Assembly: GCA_028713535.1 (NCBI GenBank)
Contig: JAQTOC010000006.1
Coordinates: 1 to 54,197, forward strand
Length of the DNA: 54,197 bases
Direction of reading: 5' to 3'
Source: Candidatus Nanoarchaeia archaeon
GTDB lineage: Archaea; Nanobdellota; Nanobdellia; SCGC-AAA011-G17; JACPNG01
Part shown: positions 1-8,859 of the stretch, one piece after another
Layout: each line of letters starts with the position of its first letter
Numbering within the stretch: the first letter of the stretch is position 1
The notes under the pieces: generated by a model
Database searches by the model: none
Told to the model about the DNA's origin: nothing
The model's input: only the letters and a program-made list of their open reading frames with translations
Translations under genes and position numbers: made by a program

Positions 1-2
1 GT

Positions 3-1007
3 GAAACAATTCAAATAACTGGTTCAGAAACCGCCAGAGAATTGTTGTTGGAAGTTTACAAACAAGTACTTGAAAGAGGAGCATACCCAATCTTGGATGT
101 TAACTTGGAAGGAAGTTCTTATATTTATTATAAAACAGCATCTGAGGAGCAGCTAAAGAAGTTCCCAGAGATAGCCCTGTTTAAAGTTAGGAAAGCAGAT
201 GCATATATCAGCCTCTGGGGTGATTTAAATACAAGGGAATTAAGTAATATTAATCCTAAGAAACTTGCATTAAGGAGAAAAACTACAAATCCCATCTCCG
301 AATTAATACATAAAAAAGACAGGTGGGTTACTCTTGATTTTCCAACAAATGCATTGGCAATGGAAGCAGATATGTCATTAAAGGAATTTGAGGATTTTGT
401 TTACAAGGCTTGCTTGGTTGATTGGGATGAGATGAAGAAAAAACAGGAAAAACTGAAAAAAATAATTGATCATGGAAATAAAGTAAGGATAATCGGTGAA
501 GAGACTGATATTGAGATGAGTATTAAAGGAAGGACCGGAGTCAACCGTCCAGGCATATTTAATATTCCTGATGGCGAGGTTTTTACATCTCCTGTTGAAA
601 ACTCTGCAAACGGATTTATTTCTTATACATTCCCCGCAATCTATTCAAGCAAGGAAGTTAGTGGAATAAAACTAAGGTTTGAAAAAGGAAAACTTGTAAA
701 AGCAACCGCAGAAAAAAATGAAGATTTGTTAAAAGCTCTCATCAAGATGGACCATGGTGCTTCAAGATTAGGAGAATTAGGAATTGGAACAAATTACAAT
801 ATCGATAAATTCATCAAGAATATATTATTTGATGAGAAAATAGGAGGGACAATCCACCTTGCTTTGGGAAATAGTTTTAAGGAAGCTGGCGGGAAAAACA
901 AATCTGCGTTGCATTGGGATATGATCAAAGATTTAAGAAAAGGCGGAGAAATCTTGGTTGACGACAAGGTGATTCAGAGGAACGGGAAGTTTAAATTTAA
1001 ATTTTAG
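3..1007 (+). CDS. M29-family (AmpS/thermophilic) aminopeptidase, 5' partial
   Basis: The reading frame is open from base 3, so the gene begins before the window; 334 residues are visible against about 370-410 for the family. M29 enzymes are metal-dependent exopeptidases acting in the cytoplasm on short peptides. Family signatures seen: NIPDGEVFTSP (first metal Glu), LGELGIGTN (second Glu), GGTIHLALG (His) and ALHWDMIKDLR (His and Asp). The residue seven after the GGTIH histidine, a Tyr in well-studied members as I recall, is Phe here. A TTG codon at 42 could be taken as a start, but family-like sequence continues upstream of it, so it is internal. The M16 peptidase gene starts two bases after the stop, suggesting one peptidase transcript. 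A divergent paralogue lies at 34969-35916. Confidence 0.88.
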   Translation, partial: ETIQITGSETARELLLEVYKQVLERGAYPILDVNLEGSSYIYYKTASEEQLKKFPEIALFKVRKADAYISLWGDLNTRELSNINPKKLALRRKTTNPISELIHKKDRWVTLDFPTNALAMEADMSLKEFEDFVYKACLVDWDEMKKKQEKLKKIIDHGNKVRIIGEETDIEMSIKGRTGVNRPGIFNIPDGEVFTSPVENSANGFISYTFPAIYSSKEVSGIKLRFEKGKLVKATAEKNEDLLKALIKMDHGASRLGELGIGTNYNIDKFIKNILFDEKIGGTIHLALGNSFKEAGGKNKSALHWDMIKDLRKGGEILVDDKVIQRNGKFKFKF

Positions 1008-1009
1008 CT

Positions 1010-2221
1010 ATGGAAAGACTAAGGGTTAACGGGCTTAATGTAGTTTTGGATAAAACAAAAGGAAATTCTGTCGTTGTCCTTGTAAGCGTCAAGGTTGGCT
1101 CAACTTACGAGAATAAGAATAATGCAGGAATTTCTCATTTAATTGAGCACATGGTCTTTGAAGGGACTAAGACAAGGACCTCTCAGGAGATAAGCAAGAC
1201 AATTGAGCAGTTTGGCGGGGAGCTTAATGCTTTTACAGATTTTGAGAAGACAGTATATTATGTCAGGATTGCAAAAAAACACGTAGAGCCTGCTTTGGAT
1301 ATTCTCTCAGATGTAATAAAGAATCCAACCTTTGAGCAAAAATCCCTTGAGAAGGAAAAGAAAGTCGTCGCTGATGAAATAAACATGATCTTTGACGACC
1401 CAAAGATGTATCAGTGGTTTTTTTTATTGAGAAACCTGTTCCAGAAAAATCCTGTTAAGAATCCAATTTACGGAAAAAAGGAAACAGTGTTGAATCTTTC
1501 AAGGCAGTCAGTAATTGATTTTTATAAAAAATATTATGTCAGGGATAACCTTGAATTAATTGTTGTTGGCAATTTTAATAAAAAAAGAATAATAAAATTG
1601 ATTAAAAATTATTTCAATAACATAAAAACCGGAAAGGTCTTGAGGAGAAATAAAATCCTTGAAAAACCATTAAATGCAAAAAAACAATGCACAGAGATAA
1701 AGAAAACAAAGCAAAGCTATATTGTATTTGGATTTAAAACAGTCCCAAGAACTAAAAAAGATTCATATGTTTTTGATGTGTTAAATGCAATATTGTGCAG
1801 GGGCCAGTCCTCTAAACTCTTCGAAGAGATACGAACAAAAAGAGGTCTCGCATACATTCTTGGTTCATACCTTGAAGAAGGCTCTGACTATGGATTTTAT
1901 GGTATTTATGTAGCCTCAAACATAAAAAACTTGGTTCAGATAAAAAAGATTGTTTTTGATGAAATCCAGAAATTAAAGCACATAAGCTCTGAAGACCTTA
2001 AAAAAGCAAAGAACTACCAAGAAGGGTCATATCTTCTTGAAACAGAAGATAACGAAAAAAAAGGTGCGCTTATCGCTTCATGGAGCTTGTGCAGCAACCT
2101 GGATGGTTTGATAAATTACATTAAGCAGATAAACAAGGTAACCAAAGAAGACATAAGCAGAATCATTGATTCTTACATGAACGAGCGCAATTCTGCCATA
2201 GTAATTATAAAACAAGTTTGA
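1010..2221 (+). CDS. M16-family zinc metallopeptidase (pitrilysin/processing-peptidase type)
   Basis: A 403-residue protein with the inverted zinc motif HLIEH (residues 43-47) and the distal zinc ligand Glu123 in VVADEINMIFDDP, exactly 76 residues after the first His as expected for M16. The second half carries a typical M16 C-terminal lobe segment, EEIRTKRGLAYILGSYLEEG. The length matches single-unit M16B peptidases that work as dimers. There is no signal peptide, so a cytoplasmic role in peptide breakdown or quality control is likely. The ATG is two bases after the M29 gene stop, so the two are probably cotranscribed. M16 genes are common in bacteria and patchy in archaea, which suggests old acquisition (inference). 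Confidence 0.9.
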   Translation: MERLRVNGLNVVLDKTKGNSVVVLVSVKVGSTYENKNNAGISHLIEHMVFEGTKTRTSQEISKTIEQFGGELNAFTDFEKTVYYVRIAKKHVEPALDILSDVIKNPTFEQKSLEKEKKVVADEINMIFDDPKMYQWFFLLRNLFQKNPVKNPIYGKKETVLNLSRQSVIDFYKKYYVRDNLELIVVGNFNKKRIIKLIKNYFNNIKTGKVLRRNKILEKPLNAKKQCTEIKKTKQSYIVFGFKTVPRTKKDSYVFDVLNAILCRGQSSKLFEEIRTKRGLAYILGSYLEEGSDYGFYGIYVASNIKNLVQIKKIVFDEIQKLKHISSEDLKKAKNYQEGSYLLETEDNEKKGALIASWSLCSNLDGLINYIKQINKVTKEDISRIIDSYMNERNSAIVIIKQV

Positions 2222-2281
2222 TTTGGTATATATTTTTGAGCAACATAATTTTTATAAAAGAAGTTTTTACTTAAAAGAGTA

Positions 2282-2509
2282 ATGAGTATCTTACTAAAAG
2301 TATTGGTGGTAATTGGAATTGTTATTGTTCTTATTATATTCCTTAAGCTATCAAAGAAGAACCCGAAAAGGTATTATAAAAAAGCAATGAAGATGCATAA
2401 GAAAGGCGAGGAGTATCATAACCTTGGTGACAGGGAATTGGCTGAAGAATACTACCAGGATGCTGATTACTACCGAAATAAGGCAAGGGAGTTAGAAGAT
2501 GTGGTTTGA
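2282..2509 (+). CDS. Small membrane-anchored helical protein
   Basis: 75 residues: one hydrophobic helix (residues 3-22) followed by a charged, Tyr-rich helical tail with AEEYY and DADYY, resembling a single TPR-like hairpin. A TATA-like element (TTTATAAAAG, 2250-2259) lies about 27 bases before the ATG, consistent with a leaderless transcript. Its last codons overlap the start of the next gene by 11 bases, so it is likely translated together with the AAA ATPase at 2499 and may tether it to the membrane (inference). No family was recognised. Confidence 0.7.
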   Translation: MSILLKVLVVIGIVIVLIIFLKLSKKNPKRYYKKAMKMHKKGEEYHNLGDRELAEEYYQDADYYRNKARELEDVV

Positions 2510-3350
2510 AGAGCTTGGTTTTGATGAGAGTCCATTTGAAGATTCTCCAGAATCCAGAATGATAGGATATGATGATGTTATTGAGGATTCTTTGTATAAT
2601 GCATATGCCGGAAATATAATCTTCTTGGAAGGTAAAGAAGGCTCAGGCAAAACTTCAATATTAAAAAGAGTTATTCATAAATTTAAAGGACAGGGCAAGG
2701 TTGTTTACTTAAAGTGCAGCGAAATAAAAGACCTTAATGTTGAGGAAGTTTTGATAAAAAAATACGGCATTATAAGAAGGTTGTTCAGCAAGACCCCAAA
2801 AGATATGATTTTGTTGTTTGATGACATTGAGGATTTATCAAGAAAAAACACAGAAAGGATAAAATACTTTTATGACCAGGGATACATAAGAAGCATAATA
2901 TTTACAGGCATCAATTATAAAAGATTGAATTTCAGCGACAGCCTTAAGGACAGGATAACAAAGATTGTAAAGATACCTGACCTTAATGACAATGACGCAA
3001 TTGAAGTCGTTGAGGAAAGGTTGGAAGGAAAAGACCTTATTCCTGAAAACATAATCAAAGAGGCATTCAAGAGATCAAATAAGAACGTTAAGGCATTCTT
3101 GAAGACCTGCGAGGACCTTGTAAGGTATGCTCTCCAGGAAAAGTCTGAAAAAGTTACAGATGAGCATGCAAAAGTTATTTTTGAAGGGGAAAGGATTGTA
3201 AAGGAAAAGGAAGAGCCAAAAGAAGAAAAGCCAAAAAAATCAAAGAAAAACCCAAAAGAAGAAAAGCCCAAGGAAAAAACCAAGGAAGTTGTTTCAGATG
3301 ATGATGGCATCAAGGTAATTTATGAAGACATTGCGGAGAAATATTATTAA
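2499..3350 (+). CDS. AAA ATPase, ExeA/TniB-like, copy 1
   Basis: 283 residues. The opening WFEELGFDESPFE followed by a P-loop near residue 45 (EGKEGSGKTS) and Walker B (DMILLFDDIEDL) is the layout of ExeA/TniB-like AAA ATPases, whose N-terminus typically reads F-x-x-x-P-F before the P-loop. A helical lid follows with RSNKNVKAFLKTCEDLVRYAL, then a long Lys/Glu tail from about residue 230. Such ATPases act as switches on a partner complex; the partner is not evident. It overlaps the small membrane protein upstream, and the next gene encodes a paralogue with the same layout. Function beyond ATPase is not assigned. Confidence 0.78.
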   Translation: MWFEELGFDESPFEDSPESRMIGYDDVIEDSLYNAYAGNIIFLEGKEGSGKTSILKRVIHKFKGQGKVVYLKCSEIKDLNVEEVLIKKYGIIRRLFSKTPKDMILLFDDIEDLSRKNTERIKYFYDQGYIRSIIFTGINYKRLNFSDSLKDRITKIVKIPDLNDNDAIEVVEERLEGKDLIPENIIKEAFKRSNKNVKAFLKTCEDLVRYALQEKSEKVTDEHAKVIFEGERIVKEKEEPKEEKPKKSKKNPKEEKPKEKTKEVVSDDDGIKVIYEDIAEKYY

Positions 3351-3351
3351 A

Positions 3352-4047
3352 ATGGAAATCTGGTTCAGAGAAATAGGATTTTGGAGCAACCCGTTTAATA
3401 TAAAGCCAAGTGCTTTTGACAATGAAATCTATGGGTATGATACAGACTTGATACTAAGCAAGATTGAAAGCGGCTCAATTTTGTTTATTGAAGGCGATTA
3501 TGGAAAAGGCAAGACCGCAATCTTGAAAAGAATAATTGACAAGTTTGGCGGAGAGAAAAAGCTGATTTATTACTCCTGCAATAGAACTGAAAATAATATC
3601 AATGTTGATGAACTGATTAAGGGAAGAACATTCTGGACAAGATTGTTTGGCAGAATGGGAAATGATATGATCTTGTTGCTGGATGAATCTCAAGATTTGA
3701 GCGAAACCGATGCAAAAGTAATAAGGGACCATTATGGAACTCACTTTAAGTCAATTGTGTTTGTGAGCTCTGACCCTAAGACTCTTAAGATAGACGGCTT
3801 AAAGGACATGGTTGGGGAGAATATAGTTAAGCTAGGCAAGTTAGATGAAAACGTTGCTATTGACATTGTAAGAAAAAGAATCGGAAGTTTGGATATTCTA
3901 AGTAATGACATGATTAAGGAAATATTCAAGAGATCTGATTTTAATCCAAGGCACTTATTGCAGAATTGCGAGAAAGCATGCAAGCTGGCAATCAAGAAAG
4001 GTGATTTGAAAGTAACCAAGGAACACTTGAAAGAAGTTTTTGGATGA
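3352..4047 (+). CDS. AAA ATPase, ExeA/TniB-like, copy 2
   Basis: 231 residues from the ATG at 3352, one base after the stop of copy 1. A longer frame reaching back to 3322 exists, but starting at 3352 aligns the N-terminus (EIWFREIGFWSNPF) with copy 1. P-loop GDYGKGKTA, Walker B DMILLLDESQDL, and lid with RSDFNPRHLLQNCEKACKLA match copy 1 in order and spacing, so the pair arose by tandem duplication. It lacks the charged tail of copy 1. Adjacent paralogues of this type may form mixed rings (inference). Confidence 0.78.
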   Translation: MEIWFREIGFWSNPFNIKPSAFDNEIYGYDTDLILSKIESGSILFIEGDYGKGKTAILKRIIDKFGGEKKLIYYSCNRTENNINVDELIKGRTFWTRLFGRMGNDMILLLDESQDLSETDAKVIRDHYGTHFKSIVFVSSDPKTLKIDGLKDMVGENIVKLGKLDENVAIDIVRKRIGSLDILSNDMIKEIFKRSDFNPRHLLQNCEKACKLAIKKGDLKVTKEHLKEVFG

Positions 4048-4082
4048 ATAACTTTTTAAGTTCTTAATTTCTAAGATTAGCT

Positions 4083-4343
4083 ATGACTCTTGTAACGGTA
4101 TTAGCTACAATTTTTGGAATTGCCTCTGGATTTGCAAACCTGCCCCAGGCAATAAAAATTTTTAAAAGAAAATCTGCAAAAGACATATCAATCATAACAT
4201 ATTTGATAGTGTTTGTAGGCGCGATAGTCTGGACCTTGTATGGAATAGAAATAAATGACTATCCTGTTTTGATTTCAAATGCATTTGGAATAGTGACTGT
4301 TGGTGCTGTTGTAGTTGGCTGGTTTTTCTACGGAAAATCTTAG
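4083..4343 (+). CDS. SemiSWEET/PQ-loop small transporter
   Basis: 86 residues in three predicted membrane helices. The first helix ends in the PQ-loop motif ANLPQAIKIFKRKSAKDIS (Pro21-Gln22), diagnostic of SemiSWEETs, which work as dimers and pass small sugars across the membrane by facilitated diffusion. The size is right for a bacterial or archaeal SemiSWEET. A T/A-rich box at about 4052-4060 lies 27 bases before the ATG, fitting a leaderless transcript. The substrate cannot be read from sequence. Confidence 0.87.
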   Translation: MTLVTVLATIFGIASGFANLPQAIKIFKRKSAKDISIITYLIVFVGAIVWTLYGIEINDYPVLISNAFGIVTVGAVVVGWFFYGKS

Positions 4344-4400
4344 GAAGAGAGCATTTTGAAAGCGATAGTTTTAAAAGTTTGAAATTTTTTATTAAAAAAT

Positions 4401-4856
4401 ATGACACTTCGTGAGAGAGAAAAACAAAAGAACAGGGAAGAGTATCAGAAAAAAGTCAAAATTAAAAATAAGAAAACTTGGATAACATTCATAATAATCT
4501 TCTTGGTAATCATTCTTATATTCCCCGTTGGTAAATTTATAGGGGGATTAGTCGGAGTCCACATATCTTACAGTGATGGCGAAAGAAGCATCAATGTTAT
4601 TAAAATAGCTGAAAAAGGATTAATTTGGAGAACTGTTGAAGCAGAGGGAGTTTTAAGCCAAAATGGCTTTTCTGTAACTTACGTTTGGGATTTCTCCATA
4701 GATAATAATGACCCTAATAAAGAAGAGTTATTGAAAGAGTTACAGCGTGCATTTGAAACTGGTCAAACAGTTAAGGTAAAATACGAACAAATGGCTGGCA
4801 CAGTTCCTTGGAGGGGAAAAACTACCTATTTTATCAAAGAAATAAGATGTGAATAA
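4401..4856 (+). CDS. Membrane-anchored protein of unknown function
   Basis: 151 residues: a highly charged N-terminal segment, one membrane helix (about residues 29-52) and a soluble domain outside. The soluble part contains KGLIWRTVEAEG and, near its end, VPWRGKTTYFIKEIRC. From memory this arrangement resembles small bacterial membrane proteins of unknown role with a KGLIWKT-like motif; I cannot confirm that. A TATA-like element at about 4370-4380 precedes the ATG by 26 bases. No function is assigned. Confidence 0.65.
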   Translation: MTLREREKQKNREEYQKKVKIKNKKTWITFIIIFLVIILIFPVGKFIGGLVGVHISYSDGERSINVIKIAEKGLIWRTVEAEGVLSQNGFSVTYVWDFSIDNNDPNKEELLKELQRAFETGQTVKVKYEQMAGTVPWRGKTTYFIKEIRCE

Positions 4857-4886
4857 TTCTACTTCAAAGAAATTTAAACAAAATAT

Positions 4887-6386
4887 TTATCTTTTTGTTT
4901 TAACTTTATCAGTTTTCTTTATTTGTTTTCCAGAAAGATTTTCTTTCTTGGATTTTTTGTTTAGGAGTTTAGTGATTACCATTCCAATAACAAAACCCAA
5001 AATTAAAATAAAAACAACTCCTGCAATCAGAAAAACCATAATATTTTTTATTTTATTAGGAGTCTTTGATGGACTCTCCGTATTTATAGGAGAGATAGGA
5101 GAAGCAACCTTGCTTGAACTTTGAGCTTTAGAATTAGCTTCTGACTCTTCTTTTACTAATTCTTCTTTCTCCTCGTTAGTTTGTATTGGTTCTGTGTTTA
5201 TGTGCTGCTGGCCTTCAATAATTGTAACATTGCTTACCAAATTTAGCCTATCTCTAAAGTATGATTTTACTTCTACGTCTTCTCCAGCAGTATGGCATCT
5301 AGCAGCATAAAGTTTAGGATCAGAAATAACCGCAGACATGGAAGTAATATTTAAAACATAATTATCTCCAATGTTAAAAGGTCCAATCATCCCTAAAGCT
5401 ATTAATATGTGAAAATAACCTGTTTCTAAGTTAAAATTATCTTTTGTGCCTCTAAGATCAAAAACTAAATTTCCAGCAGTTTCTCTCCCTTCTGAAATAA
5501 ATTTATCACTTGCATCATATACTCCATTTTGATTTACATCTACAACAGCAATAGGTCGAACTTTTGAACTGTCTCCAGTATGTATAAATGTAGTCTTGAG
5601 TTCTATTAACTCCGTCTCCCAGGACTCTTTGTTTGTTTCATAATATAGATTAAATAAAGGAAAATAATCATTATAATCCAATTGACTGCCTTCTCCTGTT
5701 CCTGCCCAGACCAAAATTTCCGGAGAGCAGTTGTCTGCAGGAGAATAAGTTAGTCTCATAGGCTCTTCACACAAATTCCCATTGCAACAACTATCATCAC
5801 CAAAACACCCCTCGTTATTTAACAAACTTAAATCCAAATCAACCCATGCAGGATTTATGCAGTTTAAATTTCTACCACAGCCATCATCCCATGTGCCGCA
5901 CGTTTTTCCAATTTCTGAACAGGTCTTTGGTTTACAAACCTCGCAGCCACCTTGGTTATTGCAAGCCGTGATGCAATTTAGTATTTCAGTTTTTGCTTCA
6001 GAATTTTCACAGTAAGTCTCTGTCAATTGCCCGTCTACGCAATTTTCAGGATAATTTGTTTTTGTCCCAATTGGATAATTTACTGTGACTAAGCCTTTCT
6101 CAAGATAATTTTTACTTTCTTCAGTATCTGTGCAAATTATGCACTGCCCTTCTAAACATTTGTTGCAGGCAAGATCATACTCTTGAAATGCATGTCCAGA
6201 AGTACAAATATACTCATGAATGAGTGCATCATTAACGCAGTAATCTTCTGCAATTTCTCCAGTATCAAATTCAACTCTTCCAAATACATAAGGTTCATTT
6301 CCACCATCACTATCTGAGAGGCAAGCAGCATAAGATATAGAAGTAAAACAAATAAATAAAAAAACAGGCAAAACCAACTTTTTCAT
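4887..6386 (-). CDS. Cys-rich secreted protein with C-terminal membrane anchor
   Basis: 499 residues. There is a signal peptide (residues 1-20, ending SYAAC), a Cys-rich ectodomain with many C-x2-C pairs and a segment KTCSEIGKTCGTWDDGCGRN of a type repeated in secreted proteins of uncultured archaea and bacteria, a polar linker, and a membrane helix near residue 450 followed by a Lys-rich cytoplasmic tail. This is a cell-surface protein held by one C-terminal helix; the even cysteine-rich pattern suggests disulfides. A TATA-like box at 6406-6415 lies about 25 bases upstream. The specific role is unknown. Confidence 0.75.
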   Translation of the reverse strand: MKKLVLPVFLFICFTSISYAACLSDSDGGNEPYVFGRVEFDTGEIAEDYCVNDALIHEYICTSGHAFQEYDLACNKCLEGQCIICTDTEESKNYLEKGLVTVNYPIGTKTNYPENCVDGQLTETYCENSEAKTEILNCITACNNQGGCEVCKPKTCSEIGKTCGTWDDGCGRNLNCINPAWVDLDLSLLNNEGCFGDDSCCNGNLCEEPMRLTYSPADNCSPEILVWAGTGEGSQLDYNDYFPLFNLYYETNKESWETELIELKTTFIHTGDSSKVRPIAVVDVNQNGVYDASDKFISEGRETAGNLVFDLRGTKDNFNLETGYFHILIALGMIGPFNIGDNYVLNITSMSAVISDPKLYAARCHTAGEDVEVKSYFRDRLNLVSNVTIIEGQQHINTEPIQTNEEKEELVKEESEANSKAQSSSKVASPISPINTESPSKTPNKIKNIMVFLIAGVVFILILGFVIGMVITKLLNKKSKKENLSGKQIKKTDKVKTKR

Positions 6387-6462
6387 AATATATTCTAGAG
6401 TATCTTATTTAAAAAGTTTTTTAAAACAGAATTATAATTCCTCGTTTGTTGAAGAGTTTAAC

Positions 6463-7758
6463 TTAAGGTCTAAACCTCAAAGGTGTTCTTGGGAAAGGAA
6501 TTGAATCTTTGATGTTATCTAAGCCGCAGATCCATGACAATAATCTTTCTACCCCCATTCCAAATCCGCCATGTGGAACGCTTCCATATTTTCTTGTGTC
6601 TAAATAGAATTTATACTCGTCTATGTTTTCTCCTTCTTCCTTAAGCCTCTGTATTATTTTTTTCTCATCAGACTCTCTTTCAGAGCCACCAATCAACTCT
6701 CCATAATGCTCAGGTGCAATAAAGTCAACCCCATGAACTACCTTTGGATTTTTATCATCTTCTTTCATATAAAATGCCTTGACTTTTTTAGGATAATTAA
6801 TAACAGCAACAGGAGTGTCAAACAAATCTGAAAGCTTGTCCTCTTCAACAGTTCTCAGGTCTTTTCCCCATGGGATTTTAACCCCCTGTTTCTCAAGTAA
6901 CTTCAATGCTTCATCGTAAGTTATTCTTTGGAACTTTTTCTTTACAGTTGGCTCTAATTTTTTAGGGTCTCTTTCAAGGATTTTTAGTTCTCCCTGGTTG
7001 TTTTCTAGGACTTTTTTAACAACGTGTTTTATCAGGGCTTCACCATGATCAATAATATCTTCAAAATTTGCCCAGGCAACTTCCATTTCTGCGTGCCAGT
7101 ATTCTGTTAGATGCCTTGATGTTTTGCTTTTCTCAGCCCTGAATGAAGGCGCCATAGTATAAATTTTTTCTAAAGCAAATATTGCTGGCTCTGCATATAG
7201 CTGCCATGTCTGTGCTAAAAATACTCCTTTGTTTCCAAAGTAAGGAACTGGAAATAAAGTACTCCCTCCCTCGCATTGTACAGACTGGAACATTGGACTT
7301 TGATACTCATAAAAATTATTGCTTCTGAAATATTCATGAATAGCGCCAAAAACAGTAGACCTTATCTTCATTATTGCAATCATCTTTCTTGATCTCAGCC
7401 ATAAATGCCTGTTGTCAGCCAGGAATTCAGTGCTCTGATCCTTGTTTATTGGAAATGGCTCTGAATAATGAATAACTTTTAGATCATCAACTTCAATTTC
7501 ATAACCTGTTGGCGCTCTGTTGTCTTCTTTTATTGTTCCTTCTATCTCTACAGAGCTTTCTATCAATATTTTTTCAGCACTCACCCATATCTTTTCATTT
7601 ACTTTTTCTTTTTTTATAACAGTCTGGATAATATTTGATGAATCCCTAATTATTAGGAAAATAAATTGGTTTGATTTTCTTTCTCTGTAAACCCAGCCCC
7701 TTATGGCTACTTTTCCAGAGCCTTTTTTCATTGCTTCCTGAATCTGGATAAATTTCAT
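6463..7758 (-). CDS. asnS: Asparaginyl-tRNA synthetase, archaeal type
   Basis: 431 residues from the ATG at 7758. Class II synthetase charging tRNA-Asn. An OB-fold anticodon-binding domain (about residues 15-110, with VAIRGWVYRERKSNQF) precedes the catalytic domain: motif 2 FRAEKSKTSRHLTEYWHAEME and motif 3 GGFGMGVERLLSWICGLDNI ending in IPFPRTPLRFRP. The WHAEME segment and the C-terminal PFPRTP favour Asn over Asp specificity. The frame extends 13 codons further upstream, but a TATA box (7774-7787) lies inside that extension about 25 bases before the chosen ATG, so the shorter form with a leaderless mRNA is preferred. With AspRS at 12258-13553, Asn-tRNA need not be made by transamidation. 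Confidence 0.93.
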   Translation of the reverse strand: MKFIQIQEAMKKGSGKVAIRGWVYRERKSNQFIFLIIRDSSNIIQTVIKKEKVNEKIWVSAEKILIESSVEIEGTIKEDNRAPTGYEIEVDDLKVIHYSEPFPINKDQSTEFLADNRHLWLRSRKMIAIMKIRSTVFGAIHEYFRSNNFYEYQSPMFQSVQCEGGSTLFPVPYFGNKGVFLAQTWQLYAEPAIFALEKIYTMAPSFRAEKSKTSRHLTEYWHAEMEVAWANFEDIIDHGEALIKHVVKKVLENNQGELKILERDPKKLEPTVKKKFQRITYDEALKLLEKQGVKIPWGKDLRTVEEDKLSDLFDTPVAVINYPKKVKAFYMKEDDKNPKVVHGVDFIAPEHYGELIGGSERESDEKKIIQRLKEEGENIDEYKFYLDTRKYGSVPHGGFGMGVERLLSWICGLDNIKDSIPFPRTPLRFRP

Positions 7759-7773
7759 AGTTTTAATCTGGGG

Positions 7774-7787
7774 TATAAATATAAAAA
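7774..7787 (-). promoter_or_regulatory. TATA box of asnS
   Basis: On the minus strand this reads TTTTTATATTTATA, centred about 23 bases before the asnS ATG, the usual archaeal spacing for transcription starting at or next to the start codon. Confidence 0.6.
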
Positions 7788-7802
7788 GGTTACTCATTTA
7801 TT

Positions 7803-8075
7803 TTACAGCCCAAAATCCTCAACAAAAGTTGTGATGTTCTTGTATTTCTCAAGATAATGAAACCCCTTGTCAGTCAGGCAAAAATACTTGTCTTTTTTGT
7901 TTTCAAGTGCTTTTATAAATTCTTTTTCTAACAACTCAGAAACATACTCTGAAAATCGTTTTGTAGACAAATTTGACTTTCTTAACAAAGGAGTGTATTT
8001 TATCCTGTTCTGGTTTTTGTTGATAACATTCAGGATGTCATAGATAATCTCTAATCGTCCTCTTTTTTTGTCCAT
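7803..8075 (-). CDS. Winged-helix transcription regulator (archaeal HTH_45 type)
   Basis: 90 residues, a single winged helix-turn-helix. The opening KKRGRLEIIYDILNVI, the recognition segment LLRKSNLSTKRFSEYVSELLEKEFI and the wing YFCLTDKGFHYLEKY match the small archaeal wHTH proteins of the ArnR/SSV type. It would bind DNA as a dimer. It starts seven bases after the stop of the upstream membrane protein gene (8082-8759), with an AGGATGA ribosome binding site, so the two form an operon and the regulator may respond to or control the membrane protein. Its target is not evident. Confidence 0.82.
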   Translation of the reverse strand: MDKKRGRLEIIYDILNVINKNQNRIKYTPLLRKSNLSTKRFSEYVSELLEKEFIKALENKKDKYFCLTDKGFHYLEKYKNITTFVEDFGL

Positions 8076-8081
8076 CTTGAT

Positions 8082-8759
8082 TCATCCTGTTCTCTTTATT
8101 ACAGCGTAAAAAATTGATAAAAACGTTCCGATTGACACCAAATAAATAATTATCTTGGATGTACTGAAGAAATCAGGTGTTAATGTCCCAATTGTGTTTA
8201 ATACCCAGAAAATAAACAAAAGGATGTATATTGTAAGGTTGCTTTTCACTCCTTTTTTCTTGCCTGACTGGATATATCTTCTGTAAGCTATTAGTGAGGC
8301 AACTGAAATTACTAAGCATTGCAAAATTAACAAGATTAGAGTGCTTTGAATGGCCACTCCTATTGCTGAAACTAATGCAATCCCAATATGAATCCATCCA
8401 ATCTTTTTTGAGTTCTTGTCCCATTTTTCCCAAATCATGCTATACAATAAATAAACTATTGCCATAGTACTGGTGTATATGAAAAACGTGGAACTAACAG
8501 ATCCGAGTAATCTTGGATTAAATTCAAATATCCTTGAAGCCTCAAACAAGGTTAAAAGGAAAAATATAATGAACCTGATAAAGAAAGCTACTGCAAAAAA
8601 CAAAAATGCATCCCTGAAATATTTTATTCCTTTGTGTGTTGTTAAGTTATAAAGCTCTTTTGTTTTAAAGTATATCATTAAGCTGGAAACAATAATTATG
8701 AAAGAATAGATTATTTCTATTTCAAATCCAGGCATTAAAAAAATTCTTGGGTGTATCAT
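8082..8759 (-). CDS. Polytopic membrane protein, about seven helices
   Basis: 225 residues from the ATG at 8759. Hydrophobic segments follow one another through the whole length with short charged loops (for example KTKELYNLTTHKGIKYFRDA between helices 1 and 2), giving about seven helices. A TTG five codons upstream could extend the frame, but a T/A-rich box at about 8783-8791 fits a transcript beginning at the ATG. Proteins with this layout are common in small archaeal genomes; function is unknown. The downstream HTH gene is in the same operon. Confidence 0.7.
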   Translation of the reverse strand: MIHPRIFLMPGFEIEIIYSFIIIVSSLMIYFKTKELYNLTTHKGIKYFRDAFLFFAVAFFIRFIIFFLLTLFEASRIFEFNPRLLGSVSSTFFIYTSTMAIVYLLYSMIWEKWDKNSKKIGWIHIGIALVSAIGVAIQSTLILLILQCLVISVASLIAYRRYIQSGKKKGVKSNLTIYILLFIFWVLNTIGTLTPDFFSTSKIIIYLVSIGTFLSIFYAVIKRTG

Positions 8760-8859
8760 TTTCAGTATAAACAAGCTAAATGACTATTTAAATTTTTATA
8801 AATTAGGTGGATTTCAAGTCCATCTTCTTTATAAACGAAATTTTAGTAGAAATGTAAAC

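Noticed and set aside
2915-4019. Minus-strand frames opposite the two AAA ATPase genes
   Set aside because: Low-complexity Ser/Phe/Leu products; the plus strand has Walker motifs in both genes.
4849-5124. Plus-strand frame of 91 codons
   Set aside because: It lies opposite the membrane-anchor end of the Cys-rich surface protein, which has a signal peptide, promoter and anchor.
7759-7797. Longer AsnRS start
   Set aside because: The TATA box lies inside this extension, so it cannot be within the mRNA.
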